Below are positions 21,902 to 30,453 of a stretch of 64,000 nt of DNA, in pieces. The notes under the pieces were generated by a model. That model was not told the origin of the DNA, ran no database searches, and saw only the letters and a list, made by a program, of their open reading frames with translations. A program made the position numbers and the translations under genes. Location of the stretch: assembly GCF_035944375.1 (NCBI RefSeq), contig NZ_DASZBE010000007.1; one strand, 5' to 3'. The DNA is from Allobosea sp035944375. GTDB lineage: Bacteria > Pseudomonadota > Alphaproteobacteria > Rhizobiales > Beijerinckiaceae. The first letter of the stretch is position 1; each line of letters starts with the position of its first letter.

Positions 21902-22964
21902 CCGCACCGGCATCGAATGGACGGACGCCTCCTGGAACCCGGTCGTCGGTTGCAGCCTCGTCTCGCCCGGCTGCACGAACTGCTACGCCATGGGCCAGGC
22001 CGCGCGCATCGTCCGCTGCTCGGAAGGGCTCGGCCGCGCCTCGACCTATGACGGCACGGTCGAAACGGTGAAGGGCAAGCCGGTCTGGACCGGCAAGGTG
22101 GCGCTCGCATCCGAGGCGACGCTGACCCAGCCCCTGCGCTGGAAGCGCCCGCGACGCATCTTCGTCAACAGCATGGGCGACATCTTCCATGAGGACGTGC
22201 CCGACGAATGGATCGACCGCGTCTTCGCGGTGATGGCGCTGGCGCCGCAGCACACATTCCAGATCCTGACGAAGCGTGCAGCGAGAATGCGGGGCTACTT
22301 CGAAAAGGTCCGCCACGAAGGCGGCATCTGCGACAGCATGTCGATCATCTGGCAGCGCGCCGTCGAGATCGCGACAGAACGCGATCTGATGGCCCACTAC
22401 CAGCCGCAGCTTCGCGTGCTCCCCAACGTCTGGCTCGGCGTCAGCGCCGAGGACCAGCGCCGCGCCGACGAGCGCATCCCCGATCTGCTGGCGACCCCGG
22501 CCGCCATCCGCTTCGTCAGCGCCGAGCCGCTGCTGGGGCCGATTGACTTCGGCAATCGGCAGGATGGCCTGCCGAGCAACGCCTGGCTGACATGGCTCGA
22601 CGACCTCGACTGGACCATCGTGGGCGGCGAGAGCGGCCCGAACGCCCGGCCGATGCATCCGGACTGGGCCCGCTCGATCCGCGACCAATGCGCCGCCGCC
22701 GGCACGGCCTTCTTCTTCAAGCAGTGGGGGGAGTGGTCACCCCACACGGCCGCTCTGGAGGATGACGACGGGGGCATCAGGACATCACCGCGCGGCGGCG
22801 TGAACTGGCAGGCTGAGAAACCGGGCGGGGCCTTCGGCGTCTTCCGCGTCGGCAAGGCCCGCGCCGGCCGCCTCCTGGACGGCGTGGCGCATGACGCGAT
22901 GCCGTCATGCTCGGGTCTGTCCCGAGCATCCACGCCTTCGACCGCGGAGGCACCCCATGGCTGA
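21894..22964 (+). CDS. DUF5131 (phage Gp37/Gp68) family protein
   Basis: The product is 356 residues and opens with the family signature TGIEWTDASWNPVVGC and CTNCYAMG. The three Cys (GCSLVSPGCTNC) could hold a metal or iron-sulfur site. Further family segments are RRIFVNSMGDIFHEDVPDEW, FQILTKRA and WTIVGGESGPNARPMHPDW. Members occur in phages and in operons with TcmP-type partners; the activity is unknown. The last 20 or so codons overlap a dispersed palindrome (22907-22929), giving MPSCSGLSRASTPS, which is unlikely to be original family sequence. Confidence 0.88.
   Translation: MADRTGIEWTDASWNPVVGCSLVSPGCTNCYAMGQAARIVRCSEGLGRASTYDGTVETVKGKPVWTGKVALASEATLTQPLRWKRPRRIFVNSMGDIFHEDVPDEWIDRVFAVMALAPQHTFQILTKRAARMRGYFEKVRHEGGICDSMSIIWQRAVEIATERDLMAHYQPQLRVLPNVWLGVSAEDQRRADERIPDLLATPAAIRFVSAEPLLGPIDFGNRQDGLPSNAWLTWLDDLDWTIVGGESGPNARPMHPDWARSIRDQCAAAGTAFFFKQWGEWSPHTAALEDDDGGIRTSPRGGVNWQAEKPGGAFGVFRVGKARAGRLLDGVAHDAMPSCSGLSRASTPSTAEAPHG
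22907..22929. repeat. Palindromic REP-like hairpin inside the DUF5131 gene
   Basis: The sequence atgctcggg-tctgt-cccgagcat is a perfect 9-bp inverted repeat with a 5-base loop. It is preceded by gccgtc and followed by ccacgcc, the arrangement of a common alphaproteobacterial dispersed repeat (GTCATGCTCGGG...CCCGAGCATCCACG). It lies within the 3' coding end of the DUF5131 gene, 28 bases before the next start codon. Confidence 0.65.
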
Positions 22965-23679
22965 GCGCCCCATCCCTTTCAGCGCGCCCATGGTGGCCGC
23001 TCTGCGCGCCGGCACGAAGACGCAGACCAGGCGGAGCCTCAACCCGCAGCCGGCAGACCGGTGCGCCAACTTCGTCATGCTCGACGGGCCCCGCGCCCTT
23101 TTCTGCGATGGGGACCACCCCAAGCACCACTCCTGCGAAGAGCATTCCTATCCGATCCGGATTGCCGCCGAGAAGGGCGACCACCTCTGGGTCCGCGAAT
23201 CCTACTACCAGCGCGGCCATTGGGCGCCGGTCGAGGGCGCTCAGACCAAGGGCGGCAGACAGAAGTGGGGCTTCGTCCCGGCTGACGACGTGATCGCCTT
23301 CGACCAGCCCGCCGGCGAGGTCCGGCTCGGCCGGCACGGCGCCGATCCCGGCACGGTCTGCTGGCACAAGAGGCTCGGCCGGTTCATGCCGCGCTCGGCG
23401 AGCCGGATGACGCTGGTGGTCACCGATGTCCGCGTCCAGAGGCTGCAGGAGATCAGCGAAGAGGATGCGATTGCGGAGGGCGTCTGGAATTGCCGACATC
23501 CGGACGGCCGCGTCGAGTGGCGGCCTAACCCGGACAATCTCTGCATCAACAAGGCGCGCTACGCCTATTCCGAACTCTGGCAAATGATCAACGGCGCCGG
23601 CTCATGGGCCGCGAACCCGTGGGTGGTCGCCTACAGCTTCACGGTCGAGCGCCGCAACATCGACGAGGCCGTGCGCTGA
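22957..23679 (+). CDS. ASCH/PUA-like phage protein
   Basis: ATG 22957 gives 240 residues starting MAERPIPFSAPMVAALRAGT. The opening IPFSAPMVAALRAGTKTQTR and the later GDHLWVRESYYQ and RMTLVVTDVRVQRLQEISEE define a family seen in many phages as a morphogenesis-type or ASCH-domain protein. The fold is a PUA-like beta barrel and probably binds nucleic acid. The C-terminal WAANPWVVAYSFTVERRNI completes the barrel. The gene overlaps the end of the DUF5131 gene. Confidence 0.78.
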   Translation: MAERPIPFSAPMVAALRAGTKTQTRRSLNPQPADRCANFVMLDGPRALFCDGDHPKHHSCEEHSYPIRIAAEKGDHLWVRESYYQRGHWAPVEGAQTKGGRQKWGFVPADDVIAFDQPAGEVRLGRHGADPGTVCWHKRLGRFMPRSASRMTLVVTDVRVQRLQEISEEDAIAEGVWNCRHPDGRVEWRPNPDNLCINKARYAYSELWQMINGAGSWAANPWVVAYSFTVERRNIDEAVR

Positions 23680-23876
23680 TGCCCCGCGCCGCCGCCCTGC
23701 GCAGCGAGACGCTCGATCCCGGCCTCGTCCGGCTGATCGAGGCGCTTGCACGCGAGGCGGCCCGCCGTGATCATGCCGCCGCGCCAGGAGCGCCGCAGGG
23801 GGGACACCCGCACGATGCGAGCCGCGATCTACGCCCGGTTCTCGACCGATCTGCAGAACGACCGCTCGGTCGCTGA
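23679..23876 (+). CDS. Small protein overlapping the recombinase start
   Basis: ATG 23679 is coupled to the previous stop (TGATG) and gives 65 residues. The core LRSETLDPGLVRLIEALARE recurs in small proteins encoded just before serine recombinases in alphaproteobacterial prophages. The 3' part overlaps the recombinase gene by about 60 bases in another frame. It may assist or regulate the recombinase, as directionality factors do, but this is only suggested by location. Confidence 0.6.
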   Translation: MPRAAALRSETLDPGLVRLIEALAREAARRDHAAAPGAPQGGHPHDASRDLRPVLDRSAERPLGR

Positions 23877-25407
23877 CCAGTTCGCGCTGTGCGAGGCTCA
23901 CGCCCGCAAGGCGGGCTGGCGCGTGACCGGCCGCTTCGCCGATCATGCCGCGTCGGGCGCCTCGATCCATGGCCGCCCGGAGTACCAGCGTCTGATCGGG
24001 CTGGCGCTTGCCGGCGAGCTGGACCTGATCCTCACCGAGGATCTCGATCGCCTCTCGCGCAATCTCGCCGACATCGCCCGCCTCTTCGAGACGCTGAGCT
24101 TCGCCGGGGTGAAGATCGTCACCGTCGCCGATGGCGAGGTCTCCGAGATGCATATCGGCATCAAGGGCACCATGTCGGCGCTGTTCCTGAAAGGGCTGAC
24201 GCAGAAGATCCGCCGCGGCATGGCCGGCCTCGTGCGCGAGGGCCGAAGCGCCGGCGGCCGGGCCTATGGCTATCGCCCCGTGCCGGGCCGCACCGGCGAA
24301 CTGGAGATCGTCGAGGCCGAGGCCACGATCGTCAGGCGCATCATGCAGGCCTATGCCGATGGCCGCTCGCCGCGCGCCATCGCCGGCGAACTCAACGCCG
24401 AGGGCGTGCCGCCGCCCCGCGGCAGCTATTGGGCCGCAGCCACGATCAACGGCAACCGCGAGCGCGGCCACGGCATTCTGGTCAATCCGCTCTATGTCGG
24501 CCGGCCGGTCTGGAATCGCGTTCGGATGGTCAAGGATCCGGCGACCGGCCGCCGCGTCTCCCGCGTCAACCCGGCGCAGGAGCACCAGCAGGGCGCGGCG
24601 CCCCATCTGGCGATCGTCAGCGAAAAACTCTATGCCGCCGTCCAGGAGCGGCGAGGGGGGCGGCGCGCGATGTCGCCGCGTGACCGCGCCAAGCCGCGCC
24701 ATCTGCTCTCCGGGCTCCTGCGCTGCGGCGCCTGCGGCGCCGGCATGTCGGTGAAGGACCGTGACCATGGCAGGGTCCGTATCCGCTGCACCCAGGCGAG
24801 CGAGGCCGACAGCTGCACGAACCGCCGCGCCTATTACCTGGACGGGATCGAGGCCGACGTCGTCGCAGGGTTGCGCGAGCAGCTCGGCCAGCGCGAGGCG
24901 ATCGCGCTCTACCTGAAAACCTACAATGACGAACGCCGGCGGCTCGCGGCCGACATCGTCAACCAGCGCGCCACGATCGAGCGCAGGCTGGCCGCAGCCG
25001 AGCGCGAGCATGAGCGCGTCTATCGCGCCTATGTGAAGGGGCTGATCGAGGAGGAGGAGCTGGAGCGCGAGCTGCCGCCGCTGAAGGCGGCGCGCGACCG
25101 GCTGCGGGCAGAGCTCGCGGCGGCCGACGAACCGCCCAGGGTGGTGACGCTGCACCCGACGGCGGTCGCCGCCTATCTGCAGTCGATCGAGACCCTGAGC
25201 CGCACGATCGCCGAGGGCGAAGAGCATGGCGGTGAATCGAAGGAAGCGCTGCGCGCGCTCGTCGACCGCATCACGGTCAAGCCGGCCGAGGCGGGCTCAC
25301 GCCCGGCCCTGACGATCGAAGGTCATCTCACGAGTTTGATAGGAGGTCGGCACTTCCCCACGACGCAGATCGTCGGGGGGGCCGATGGTAGCGGGAGAGG
25401 GACTTGA
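23815..25407 (+). CDS. Large serine recombinase (phage integrase)
   Basis: ATG 23815 gives 530 residues. The resolvase domain opens MRAAIYARFSTDLQNDRSVA with the catalytic Ser10 and includes LTEDLDRLSRNLADI. A recombinase domain (residues about 160-260) and a zinc ribbon (CGACGAGMSVKDRDHG, then CTQASEADSCTNRR) follow, with a coiled-coil segment near 390-440. Large serine integrases cut at two-base cores and insert phage DNA without IHF. The gene ends inside the tRNA gene at 25386, so the attachment site lies at its 3' end. An upstream ATG at 23773 is an alternative start. Confidence 0.95.
   Translation: MRAAIYARFSTDLQNDRSVADQFALCEAHARKAGWRVTGRFADHAASGASIHGRPEYQRLIGLALAGELDLILTEDLDRLSRNLADIARLFETLSFAGVKIVTVADGEVSEMHIGIKGTMSALFLKGLTQKIRRGMAGLVREGRSAGGRAYGYRPVPGRTGELEIVEAEATIVRRIMQAYADGRSPRAIAGELNAEGVPPPRGSYWAAATINGNRERGHGILVNPLYVGRPVWNRVRMVKDPATGRRVSRVNPAQEHQQGAAPHLAIVSEKLYAAVQERRGGRRAMSPRDRAKPRHLLSGLLRCGACGAGMSVKDRDHGRVRIRCTQASEADSCTNRRAYYLDGIEADVVAGLREQLGQREAIALYLKTYNDERRRLAADIVNQRATIERRLAAAEREHERVYRAYVKGLIEEEELERELPPLKAARDRLRAELAAADEPPRVVTLHPTAVAAYLQSIETLSRTIAEGEEHGGESKEALRALVDRITVKPAEAGSRPALTIEGHLTSLIGGRHFPTTQIVGGADGSGRGT
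25386..25407. other. Candidate prophage attachment site at the tRNA 3' end
   Basis: The recombinase reading frame crosses into the tRNA gene and stops at 25405-25407, so its last seven codons are tRNA sequence. The tRNA is complete, CCA included. This is the usual sign that the prophage used the 3' part of the tRNA as its attachment site and restored the gene. The other copy of the core should lie beyond the left edge. The exact crossover point cannot be fixed from one junction. Confidence 0.5.
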
Positions 25408-25462
25408 ACCCCCGACACGCGGATTATGATTCCGCTGCTCTAACCAGCTGAGCTACCCCGCC
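25386..25462 (-). tRNA. tRNA with CAU anticodon (elongator Met or Ile2)
   Basis: The 77-base gene folds cleanly on the minus strand. It has a 7-bp acceptor stem ending in a G-U pair, a D-arm with AGCTGGTTA, an anticodon stem GCGGA/TCCGC around ATCATAA, a 5-base variable region and a T-arm with TTCAAGT. The encoded CCA end is at 25388-25386. CAU with A37 and A38 fits elongator tRNA-Met; a lysidine-modified tRNA-Ile2 cannot be excluded. It borders the prophage. Confidence 0.95.
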
Positions 25463-25562
25463 CCAATGACCGGCCCGCCCGAAGGCCGCCGTTCGCCGGA
25501 GGCCGCGATATAGGGGGGCGGACCGGGGCTCGTCAAGCCTCGGCTCGCCGGTTCCCGGCCGG

Positions 25563-26219
25563 TCAGGCCTTTCCGGCAGCGGAGCCGGCGGAGGCGAGCT
25601 TGCGCAGCCGCACCACCTTGAAATAGCCCGAGCCGACATGGGTGGTCTCGTAGCGCCCGGTGCGGGCGGCCCAGCCGGTCAGGCGGCTGACCTTGAAATC
25701 CGAGCTCCAGCCGACGGCGCGGGCGAGCGGCGCGAGCGCCGACCAGAGCGCAGCAAAAGGCCCGCCATCGTCGACGAGGCGGCTCGAGATCACGATCTCG
25801 CCGCCGGGCTTCAGCACGCGGTCCATCTCGGTCAGCGCCTGCTCGGGGTCGGGCACGAGGGTGATGACGAATTGCGCGGTGACGGCGTCGAAGGCCTCGT
25901 CGGCAAAGCCGAGCCGGCAGGCGTCCATCACCATCAGCCCGCGCACATGCGAGAGGCCCTGGCTCGCAACCTTGCGGTTGGCCACTTTCAGCATGTCGAG
26001 CGAAAGATCGGCGCCAACGACGCGCGAGCCCGCCGTGAAATAGGGCAGGGTCAGGCCGGTGCCGACGCCGATCTCGAGGATGTCGGGACCGCATGCACAG
26101 GCGGCAGCCACGGCCTCGCGCTGCGGGCCGGCCAGCAGGTTCTGGTAGATCCGGTCATAGATGCGCGCCCAGACGGCATAGACGCGCTTCTGGCTTTCGA
26201 GATGGTCTGGCACCGGCAT
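25563..26219 (-). CDS. Class I SAM-dependent methyltransferase (PmtA/UbiE-like)
   Basis: The 218-residue product has the Rossmann motifs ILEIGVGTGLTLPYF (motif I), GADLSLDML and DACRLGFADEAFDAVTAQFV, then LKPGGEIVISSRL. The opening KRVYAVWARIYDRIYQNLLA is like that of alphaproteobacterial phosphatidylethanolamine N-methyltransferases and UbiE relatives. Phosphatidylcholine synthesis is a reasonable guess, but the exact substrate cannot be read from the sequence. It lies just downstream of mnmA on the same strand. Confidence 0.75.
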   Translation of the reverse strand: MPVPDHLESQKRVYAVWARIYDRIYQNLLAGPQREAVAAACACGPDILEIGVGTGLTLPYFTAGSRVVGADLSLDMLKVANRKVASQGLSHVRGLMVMDACRLGFADEAFDAVTAQFVITLVPDPEQALTEMDRVLKPGGEIVISSRLVDDGGPFAALWSALAPLARAVGWSSDFKVSRLTGWAARTGRYETTHVGSGYFKVVRLRKLASAGSAAGKA

Positions 26220-26267
26220 GGAGCGGCTCGCGAGCGGGATGGACGAAGAGGAGCCGGGCGGCCGGCG

Positions 26268-27452
26268 TCAGGAGAGGGCGAGGTCGGCGGTGGGCCGCGC
26301 CTGCGGCATCCGCAATTCGGGGCGGATGATGGTGCCGCCGCCGAGGACGCGGGCGCCGGGGCCGGCATCGGCATAGATCACGCAAGCCTGGCCGGGCGAG
26401 ACGCCCTCTTCATCCGTGGCGAGCTCGACCTTGATCCCGGCCGCGTCGCGCAGCAGCCGCGCCTCGCGCGGGGGGCGCGTCGAGCGCACGCGCACGGCGA
26501 CGTCGAGGCCTTCCGGCGGCAGGGACTCAAGCGCAGTCTCGCCGAGCCAGTTGAGATCGCGCAGCCGGACCTCGCGGACATTGAGCGCCTCGCGCGGGCC
26601 GACGATGACGCGGGCCTCGTCGGCGTCGAGCCGCAGGACATAGAGCGGCTCGGGCGTGCTCAGGCCCAGGCCCTTGCGCTGGCCGACGGTGAAGCGCAGC
26701 ACGCCCTCATGGCGGCCGAGCACCCGGCCGTCGAGATGGACGATCTCGCCCGGCCGCGCCGCGCCCGGCTTCAGCCGCTCGATGACGTCGGCATAGCGGC
26801 CATTGGGGACGAAGCAGATGTCCTGACTGTCGGGCTTGTCGGCGATGCCGAGGCCGAGTTCGGCGGCGAGCGCGCGGGTCTGCGCCTTGTCGATGTGGCC
26901 CAGCGGGAAGCGCAGCAGGTCGAGCTGCTCCTGCGTCGTGGCATAGAGGAAATAGCTCTGGTCGCGGCTTGCGTCGGCGGCGCGGAAAAGGCCGCGGCGG
27001 CCATCGGCCAGTTCGCGGCCGAGAACGTAATGCCCGGTCGCCAGCGCGTCGGCCCCGAGTTCGCGGGCGAGCCCGAGCAGGTCCTGGAACTTCACCGTGC
27101 GGTTGCACTCGACGCAGGGGATCGGCGTCTCGCCGGCGAGATAGCTCTCGGCGAAGCGCTCGATCACGGCGTCGCGGAAGCGGTTCTCGTAATCGAGGAC
27201 GTAATGGGGAATGCCGATCTGCTCGGCGACGCGGCGCGCGTCATGGATGTCCTGCCCGGCGCAGCAGGCCCCGGCGCGGTGGACGGCGGCGCCATGGTCG
27301 TAGAGCTGCAGCGTCACGCCGACCACGTCATAGCCCTCGCGCTTCAGCAGGGCCGCCACGACCGAGGAATCGACGCCGCCCGACATTGCAGCCACGACGC
27401 GCGTGGCCGCGGGCGGCTTGGCGATGTCGAGGGAGTTGCGGGGCGCGGTCAT
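26268..27452 (-). CDS. mnmA: tRNA-specific 2-thiouridylase MnmA
   Basis: The 394-residue enzyme thiolates U34 of tRNA-Lys, -Glu and -Gln. The PP-loop SGGVDSS (24-30) binds ATP. The catalytic Cys pair is Cys116 in PCVECNRTVKF and Cys213 in SQDICFVPNG. ATGHY and GQRKGLGL segments match the family. Size and domain order are standard, with a C-terminal beta-barrel part ending SPGQACVIYADAGPGARVLG. Confidence 0.96.
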   Translation of the reverse strand: MTAPRNSLDIAKPPAATRVVAAMSGGVDSSVVAALLKREGYDVVGVTLQLYDHGAAVHRAGACCAGQDIHDARRVAEQIGIPHYVLDYENRFRDAVIERFAESYLAGETPIPCVECNRTVKFQDLLGLARELGADALATGHYVLGRELADGRRGLFRAADASRDQSYFLYATTQEQLDLLRFPLGHIDKAQTRALAAELGLGIADKPDSQDICFVPNGRYADVIERLKPGAARPGEIVHLDGRVLGRHEGVLRFTVGQRKGLGLSTPEPLYVLRLDADEARVIVGPREALNVREVRLRDLNWLGETALESLPPEGLDVAVRVRSTRPPREARLLRDAAGIKVELATDEEGVSPGQACVIYADAGPGARVLGGGTIIRPELRMPQARPTADLALS

Positions 27453-27691
27453 CGAAAGCGGGGCGGTCCTGCGGAGGAGGAGGCGAGACGCGGGCTCTAT
27501 ACCGGTTTTAGCACGCCGCGGCCAGCCGCGATGGGCAAAAGCTGCCGCCCGGAGGCCCCGAAGCGGTCGATCTTGCCGCGGCCGATCGGCATTGTTGCCT
27601 CTAACGCTCTGATTTCATTGATTGCGGTCGTGGCCCAGGCATTGCTGTGAGAGCCGCAGGGGCGTTCTGCGCCCGTGTTGCGGACGAGACG

Positions 27692-29335
27692 ATGTCGATA
27701 CAGCCCCTGTCGAGTTCCCCTCCTCCCGCCGACGGCGCGGCTGCGCGTCGGCGCATGGCCGATCGCGACGCCGATACGGCGCGCGAGAGCTTCGCCCTGC
27801 CGCCGGACGAGCCGGTCGCGGACACGCGGACGGCGAGCCGCGAAGCCCGCCGTGATACGGCGGCTGCGGCGGATCAGGTCGCCCGCGAAACATCGGAGAC
27901 GCAGCGCGCCGCTGACGATCAAAACCCGCGAACCAAGGCCGAGGCCGAGAGCCGCGCCAGGATCGCTGCCTCCGACGAGACCGCTGCCTCCGACGAGACC
28001 GCCGCGGCGGAGCCGGACGCGAAAACGGCGCCCGCCAAGCCGTCGCTCGCCGAGCCCGGCAAGCCCGTCGCCGCAACCCCCGAGGTCCTGCCGTCGAGCG
28101 GGCCGAAAGCGCCGAAGCTCGACATCGCCGCGCTCGTCACCATCGCGGCCGCCGCCGAGGGTGAGAGCCAGGCGCAGCCGACCCCGCCGGTCGATCCTTC
28201 GCTGGTCGCGGGCGAGCAGCCGTCGGTGAAAACGAAAGCTGCAGCCGCCAAGGACGGCGGTGAGGCGAAGGCCGCCGAGACCGCCGAGACCGTCGCGGCC
28301 ACCGCACCCGACGCCGCCGTGCCGACGACAGTCCCGGTGCTGACTCTGCCCGTGCCCGCCCCGGTTACGCCCGAGGTCTCTGCCGCGATCGCGACCGAGG
28401 CGGCCGCCATCGGCGAGGGGCAGACGCAGACGAAGCAGGCTGATGCTGCCACGCTCGCCGCCGGGTTGGCGCTCACGGCGGCCAACGCGGCCGCGGGGGG
28501 CGTCACCGTTCCGACCGGCTCGGAGGTCGAGGAGCAGGGCGCGTCCGCGGATGCTGTCGTGCCCACGCCGACGCGGCCGGGCGCCCCGGCACAATCCCAG
28601 CTGTCGCTGGTGGCGGCCGAGACCGGCGCTGCGCCGAAGGCCGACGCCCTCCCGCAGACTCCGGGCGAGGGCCTCGACAAGCTGGCCAAGAGCGAAGGCG
28701 GCGCCGCGCCCCAGCCCGTCGCCGGGACCGAGACCAAGCCGGCCGAGCGCTTTGAGCAACTGCTGAACGCCATCGATGCGTCGGTGCAGCCCCAGCAGGG
28801 CGCGGCCCGGCCCGATCCGCTGCGCCTGATGACGATGCCGGACCCGATCGTCGCTCCGTCCAGCCAGCCGCAGGGCCAGACGGCGGCGGAAGGCCCGCCG
28901 ACCCCGTTGCATGTGCTGCCGATCGAGATCGGGCTCAAGGCCCTGGCCGGAGCGCGCCAGTTCGACATCCGGCTGGATCCGGGCGAACTCGGCCGCGTCG
29001 ATGTCACGCTCTCGATCTCCGACGCCGGCGAGGTGAGCGCGAAGATGGTCGTGGACCGCGTCGAGACGCTGCATCTGCTGCAGCGCGATGCCCGCACGCT
29101 CGAGCGCGCCTTCGAGCAGGCGGGGCTGAAGCCTTCCGACGCCGGAGTCGACATCAGCCTGCGCGATCCCTCCGACCAGTCCGGCTTCCGTCAGCCGCGG
29201 CAGCAGGACGAGGCGCCCCAACGCCACCGCGGGTCCGGGAGCAACGCCCATTCCACCGAAGACACCCCCATCGTGACGTCATCCGCGCTCCAGCGCCGCT
29301 TCGTGCGGCTCGGCGGTGTGGACATGAGCGTCTGA
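27692..29335 (+). CDS. fliK: Flagellar hook-length control protein FliK
   Basis: ATG 27692 gives about 547 residues; the frame is open from 27647. The first 400 residues are low-complexity, rich in Ala, Glu, Thr and Pro, as usual for the ruler part. The C-terminal Flg_hook domain contains ALAGARQFDIRLDPGELGRV and a helical VETLHLLQRDARTLERAF. FliK measures the hook and switches the export gate to filament substrates. It precedes flgD, which builds the hook cap, with 16 bases between them. Confidence 0.88.
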   Translation: MSIQPLSSSPPPADGAAARRRMADRDADTARESFALPPDEPVADTRTASREARRDTAAAADQVARETSETQRAADDQNPRTKAEAESRARIAASDETAASDETAAAEPDAKTAPAKPSLAEPGKPVAATPEVLPSSGPKAPKLDIAALVTIAAAAEGESQAQPTPPVDPSLVAGEQPSVKTKAAAAKDGGEAKAAETAETVAATAPDAAVPTTVPVLTLPVPAPVTPEVSAAIATEAAAIGEGQTQTKQADAATLAAGLALTAANAAAGGVTVPTGSEVEEQGASADAVVPTPTRPGAPAQSQLSLVAAETGAAPKADALPQTPGEGLDKLAKSEGGAAPQPVAGTETKPAERFEQLLNAIDASVQPQQGAARPDPLRLMTMPDPIVAPSSQPQGQTAAEGPPTPLHVLPIEIGLKALAGARQFDIRLDPGELGRVDVTLSISDAGEVSAKMVVDRVETLHLLQRDARTLERAFEQAGLKPSDAGVDISLRDPSDQSGFRQPRQQDEAPQRHRGSGSNAHSTEDTPIVTSSALQRRFVRLGGVDMSV

Positions 29336-29351
29336 TCCAAGGAGGAGCGCC

Positions 29352-30014
29352 ATGGCCGTCTCCAGCACCACCAGCTCGACCAGCACGACCAGCAGCAGCA
29401 CCGTTTCGGGCGGCGCCGCGATCGCCGAGAATTTCGACCAGTTCCTGAGCCTGCTCACCACGCAGCTCAAGAACCAGTCGCCGCTCGATCCGCTCGACAC
29501 CAACCAGTTCACGCAGCAGCTCGTCCAGTTCGCCGGCGTCGAGCAGCAGCTGCGGACCAATGAGACGTTGACATCGCTTCTCAGCCTCAGTGCGGCGGGC
29601 ACGGCGACGAACGCCGTGGGCTTCGTCGGCACGACGATCACCACCGATGGCGCGACGACGCGCCTCGAGAAAGATAAGGCCGAATGGCAGATCAACGCGC
29701 CGCGCGGTGGCCTCGCGACGATCACGATCAAGGATTCCAAGGGCAGTGTCGTTCAGACACTGACCAAGACGCTGACCGCGGGCGACCAGACCTACAGCTG
29801 GGACGGGACGACCTCGACGGCGCAGAAGGCGGCCGATGGCGAATACACCATCACGGTCGATGCGAAGGATACGACGGGGGCCGCCATGACGGCCACGACC
29901 AAGATCAGCGGCGTGGTCGACGGCGTCGATTTCACCGGCTCGATCCCTATGCTCAAGATCGGTGCGATTTCGGTGCCGCTCGACAAGGTCAAGAGCGTCG
30001 TCCGGGCGCAGTGA
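29352..30014 (+). CDS. flgD: Flagellar hook assembly protein FlgD
   Basis: The 220-residue protein has a Ser/Thr-rich N-terminus, then the FlgD signature AENFDQFLSLLTTQLKNQSP and LDTNQFTQQLVQFAGVEQQL. The C-terminal FlgD Ig-like and tudor regions include YSWDGTTSTAQKAADGEYTI. FlgD caps the growing hook and lets FlgE polymerise. It has a good AGGAG before the ATG and probably forms a transcript with fliK. Confidence 0.95.
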   Translation: MAVSSTTSSTSTTSSSTVSGGAAIAENFDQFLSLLTTQLKNQSPLDPLDTNQFTQQLVQFAGVEQQLRTNETLTSLLSLSAAGTATNAVGFVGTTITTDGATTRLEKDKAEWQINAPRGGLATITIKDSKGSVVQTLTKTLTAGDQTYSWDGTTSTAQKAADGEYTITVDAKDTTGAAMTATTKISGVVDGVDFTGSIPMLKIGAISVPLDKVKSVVRAQ

Positions 30015-30052
30015 AGAGCGAATCACCGATGCCGAAACCCAGCGCTTTCGCC

Positions 30053-30067
30053 TTAGGCAATTCTTAA
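30053..30067 (+). promoter_or_regulatory. CtrA-box-like site upstream of sciP
   Basis: The sequence TTAG-gcaattc-TTAA matches the CtrA consensus TTAA-N7-TTAA with one mismatch, 55 bases before the sciP start codon. In Caulobacter, sciP is activated by CtrA, so a site here makes sense. No clear sigma-70 boxes were seen around it. Confidence 0.5.
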
Positions 30068-30121
30068 AGCGGTGGCCCTATGCTCATCACAAGTAGCTCT
30101 GTTGAGTTGTGTGAGTGTACC

Positions 30122-30397
30122 ATGAGCGAGCCTTTGCGACCGCGGGTGAAATACGTGATCGGACCGGACGGAAGTCCGCTGACGATCGCGGACCTCCCTC
30201 CGATGAATACCCGCCGCTGGGTGATCCGGCGCAAGGCCGAGGTCGTCGCCGCGGTGCGCGGCGGCCTGCTCAGCCTCGAAGAAGCCTGCCAGCGCTACAC
30301 CCTCACGGTGGATGAATTCCTGAGCTGGCAGATGTCGATCGACCAGCACGGTCTGGCGGGGCTGCGGACCACACGCATCCAGCATTACCGGCAGTAG
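30122..30397 (+). CDS. sciP: CtrA inhibitor SciP (DUF1153)
   Basis: ATG 30122 gives 91 residues and matches the DUF1153/SciP family along its whole length: RPRVKYVIGPDGSPLTIADL, then RRWVIRRKAEVVAAVRGGLL and DEFLSWQMSIDQHGLAGLR. The helix-turn-helix lies in the centre. In Caulobacter, SciP binds CtrA at promoters and blocks RNA polymerase recruitment, restricting CtrA targets to the right time. Here it sits between flgD and fliF, inside a CtrA-controlled flagellar region. A terminator follows. Confidence 0.94.
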   Translation: MSEPLRPRVKYVIGPDGSPLTIADLPPMNTRRWVIRRKAEVVAAVRGGLLSLEEACQRYTLTVDEFLSWQMSIDQHGLAGLRTTRIQHYRQ

Positions 30398-30425
30398 GCG
30401 CTGCCACCATTGCCAGATTCAGACA

Positions 30426-30453
30426 GGCGTCGGTCTCCGGACCGGCGCCTTTT
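30426..30453 (+). terminator. Rho-independent terminator after sciP
   Basis: The stem ggcgtcggtc (30426-30435) pairs with gaccggcgcc (30440-30449) around a TCCG loop with one G-T pair, and is followed by TTTT. It lies 29 bases after the sciP stop and before the fliF promoter region. Confidence 0.8.

Larger units (their letters stand above)
1..25405. mobile_element. Temperate siphophage prophage (left end outside the window)
   Basis: The region carries a complete HK97-type head module, siphophage head-tail and tail genes, a CI/Cro switch, replication and early genes and a serine recombinase ending in a tRNA gene. Gene order and strand switching follow the lambdoid plan around an immunity region at about 17.1-18.7 kb. 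The tape measure gene is cut by the left edge, so the rest of the tail, lysis genes and the far attachment site are not visible. No inactivated structural gene was seen, so it may be intact, but this cannot be judged from a partial element. Confidence 0.95.

Noticed and set aside
23602..25227. Long minus-strand open frame over the recombinase
   Set aside because: Composition is that of an antisense frame (Arg, Ala, Asp, Gly in excess) and no domain is seen; the recombinase strand has clear motifs.
25638..27650. Long plus-strand open frame over the methyltransferase and mnmA
   Set aside because: Antisense to two well-recognised genes, with no domain of its own.
27497..29251. Long minus-strand open frame (584 codons) over fliK
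   Set aside because: It is an antisense artefact of high GC and low-complexity codons; fliK has the recognisable C-terminal domain.
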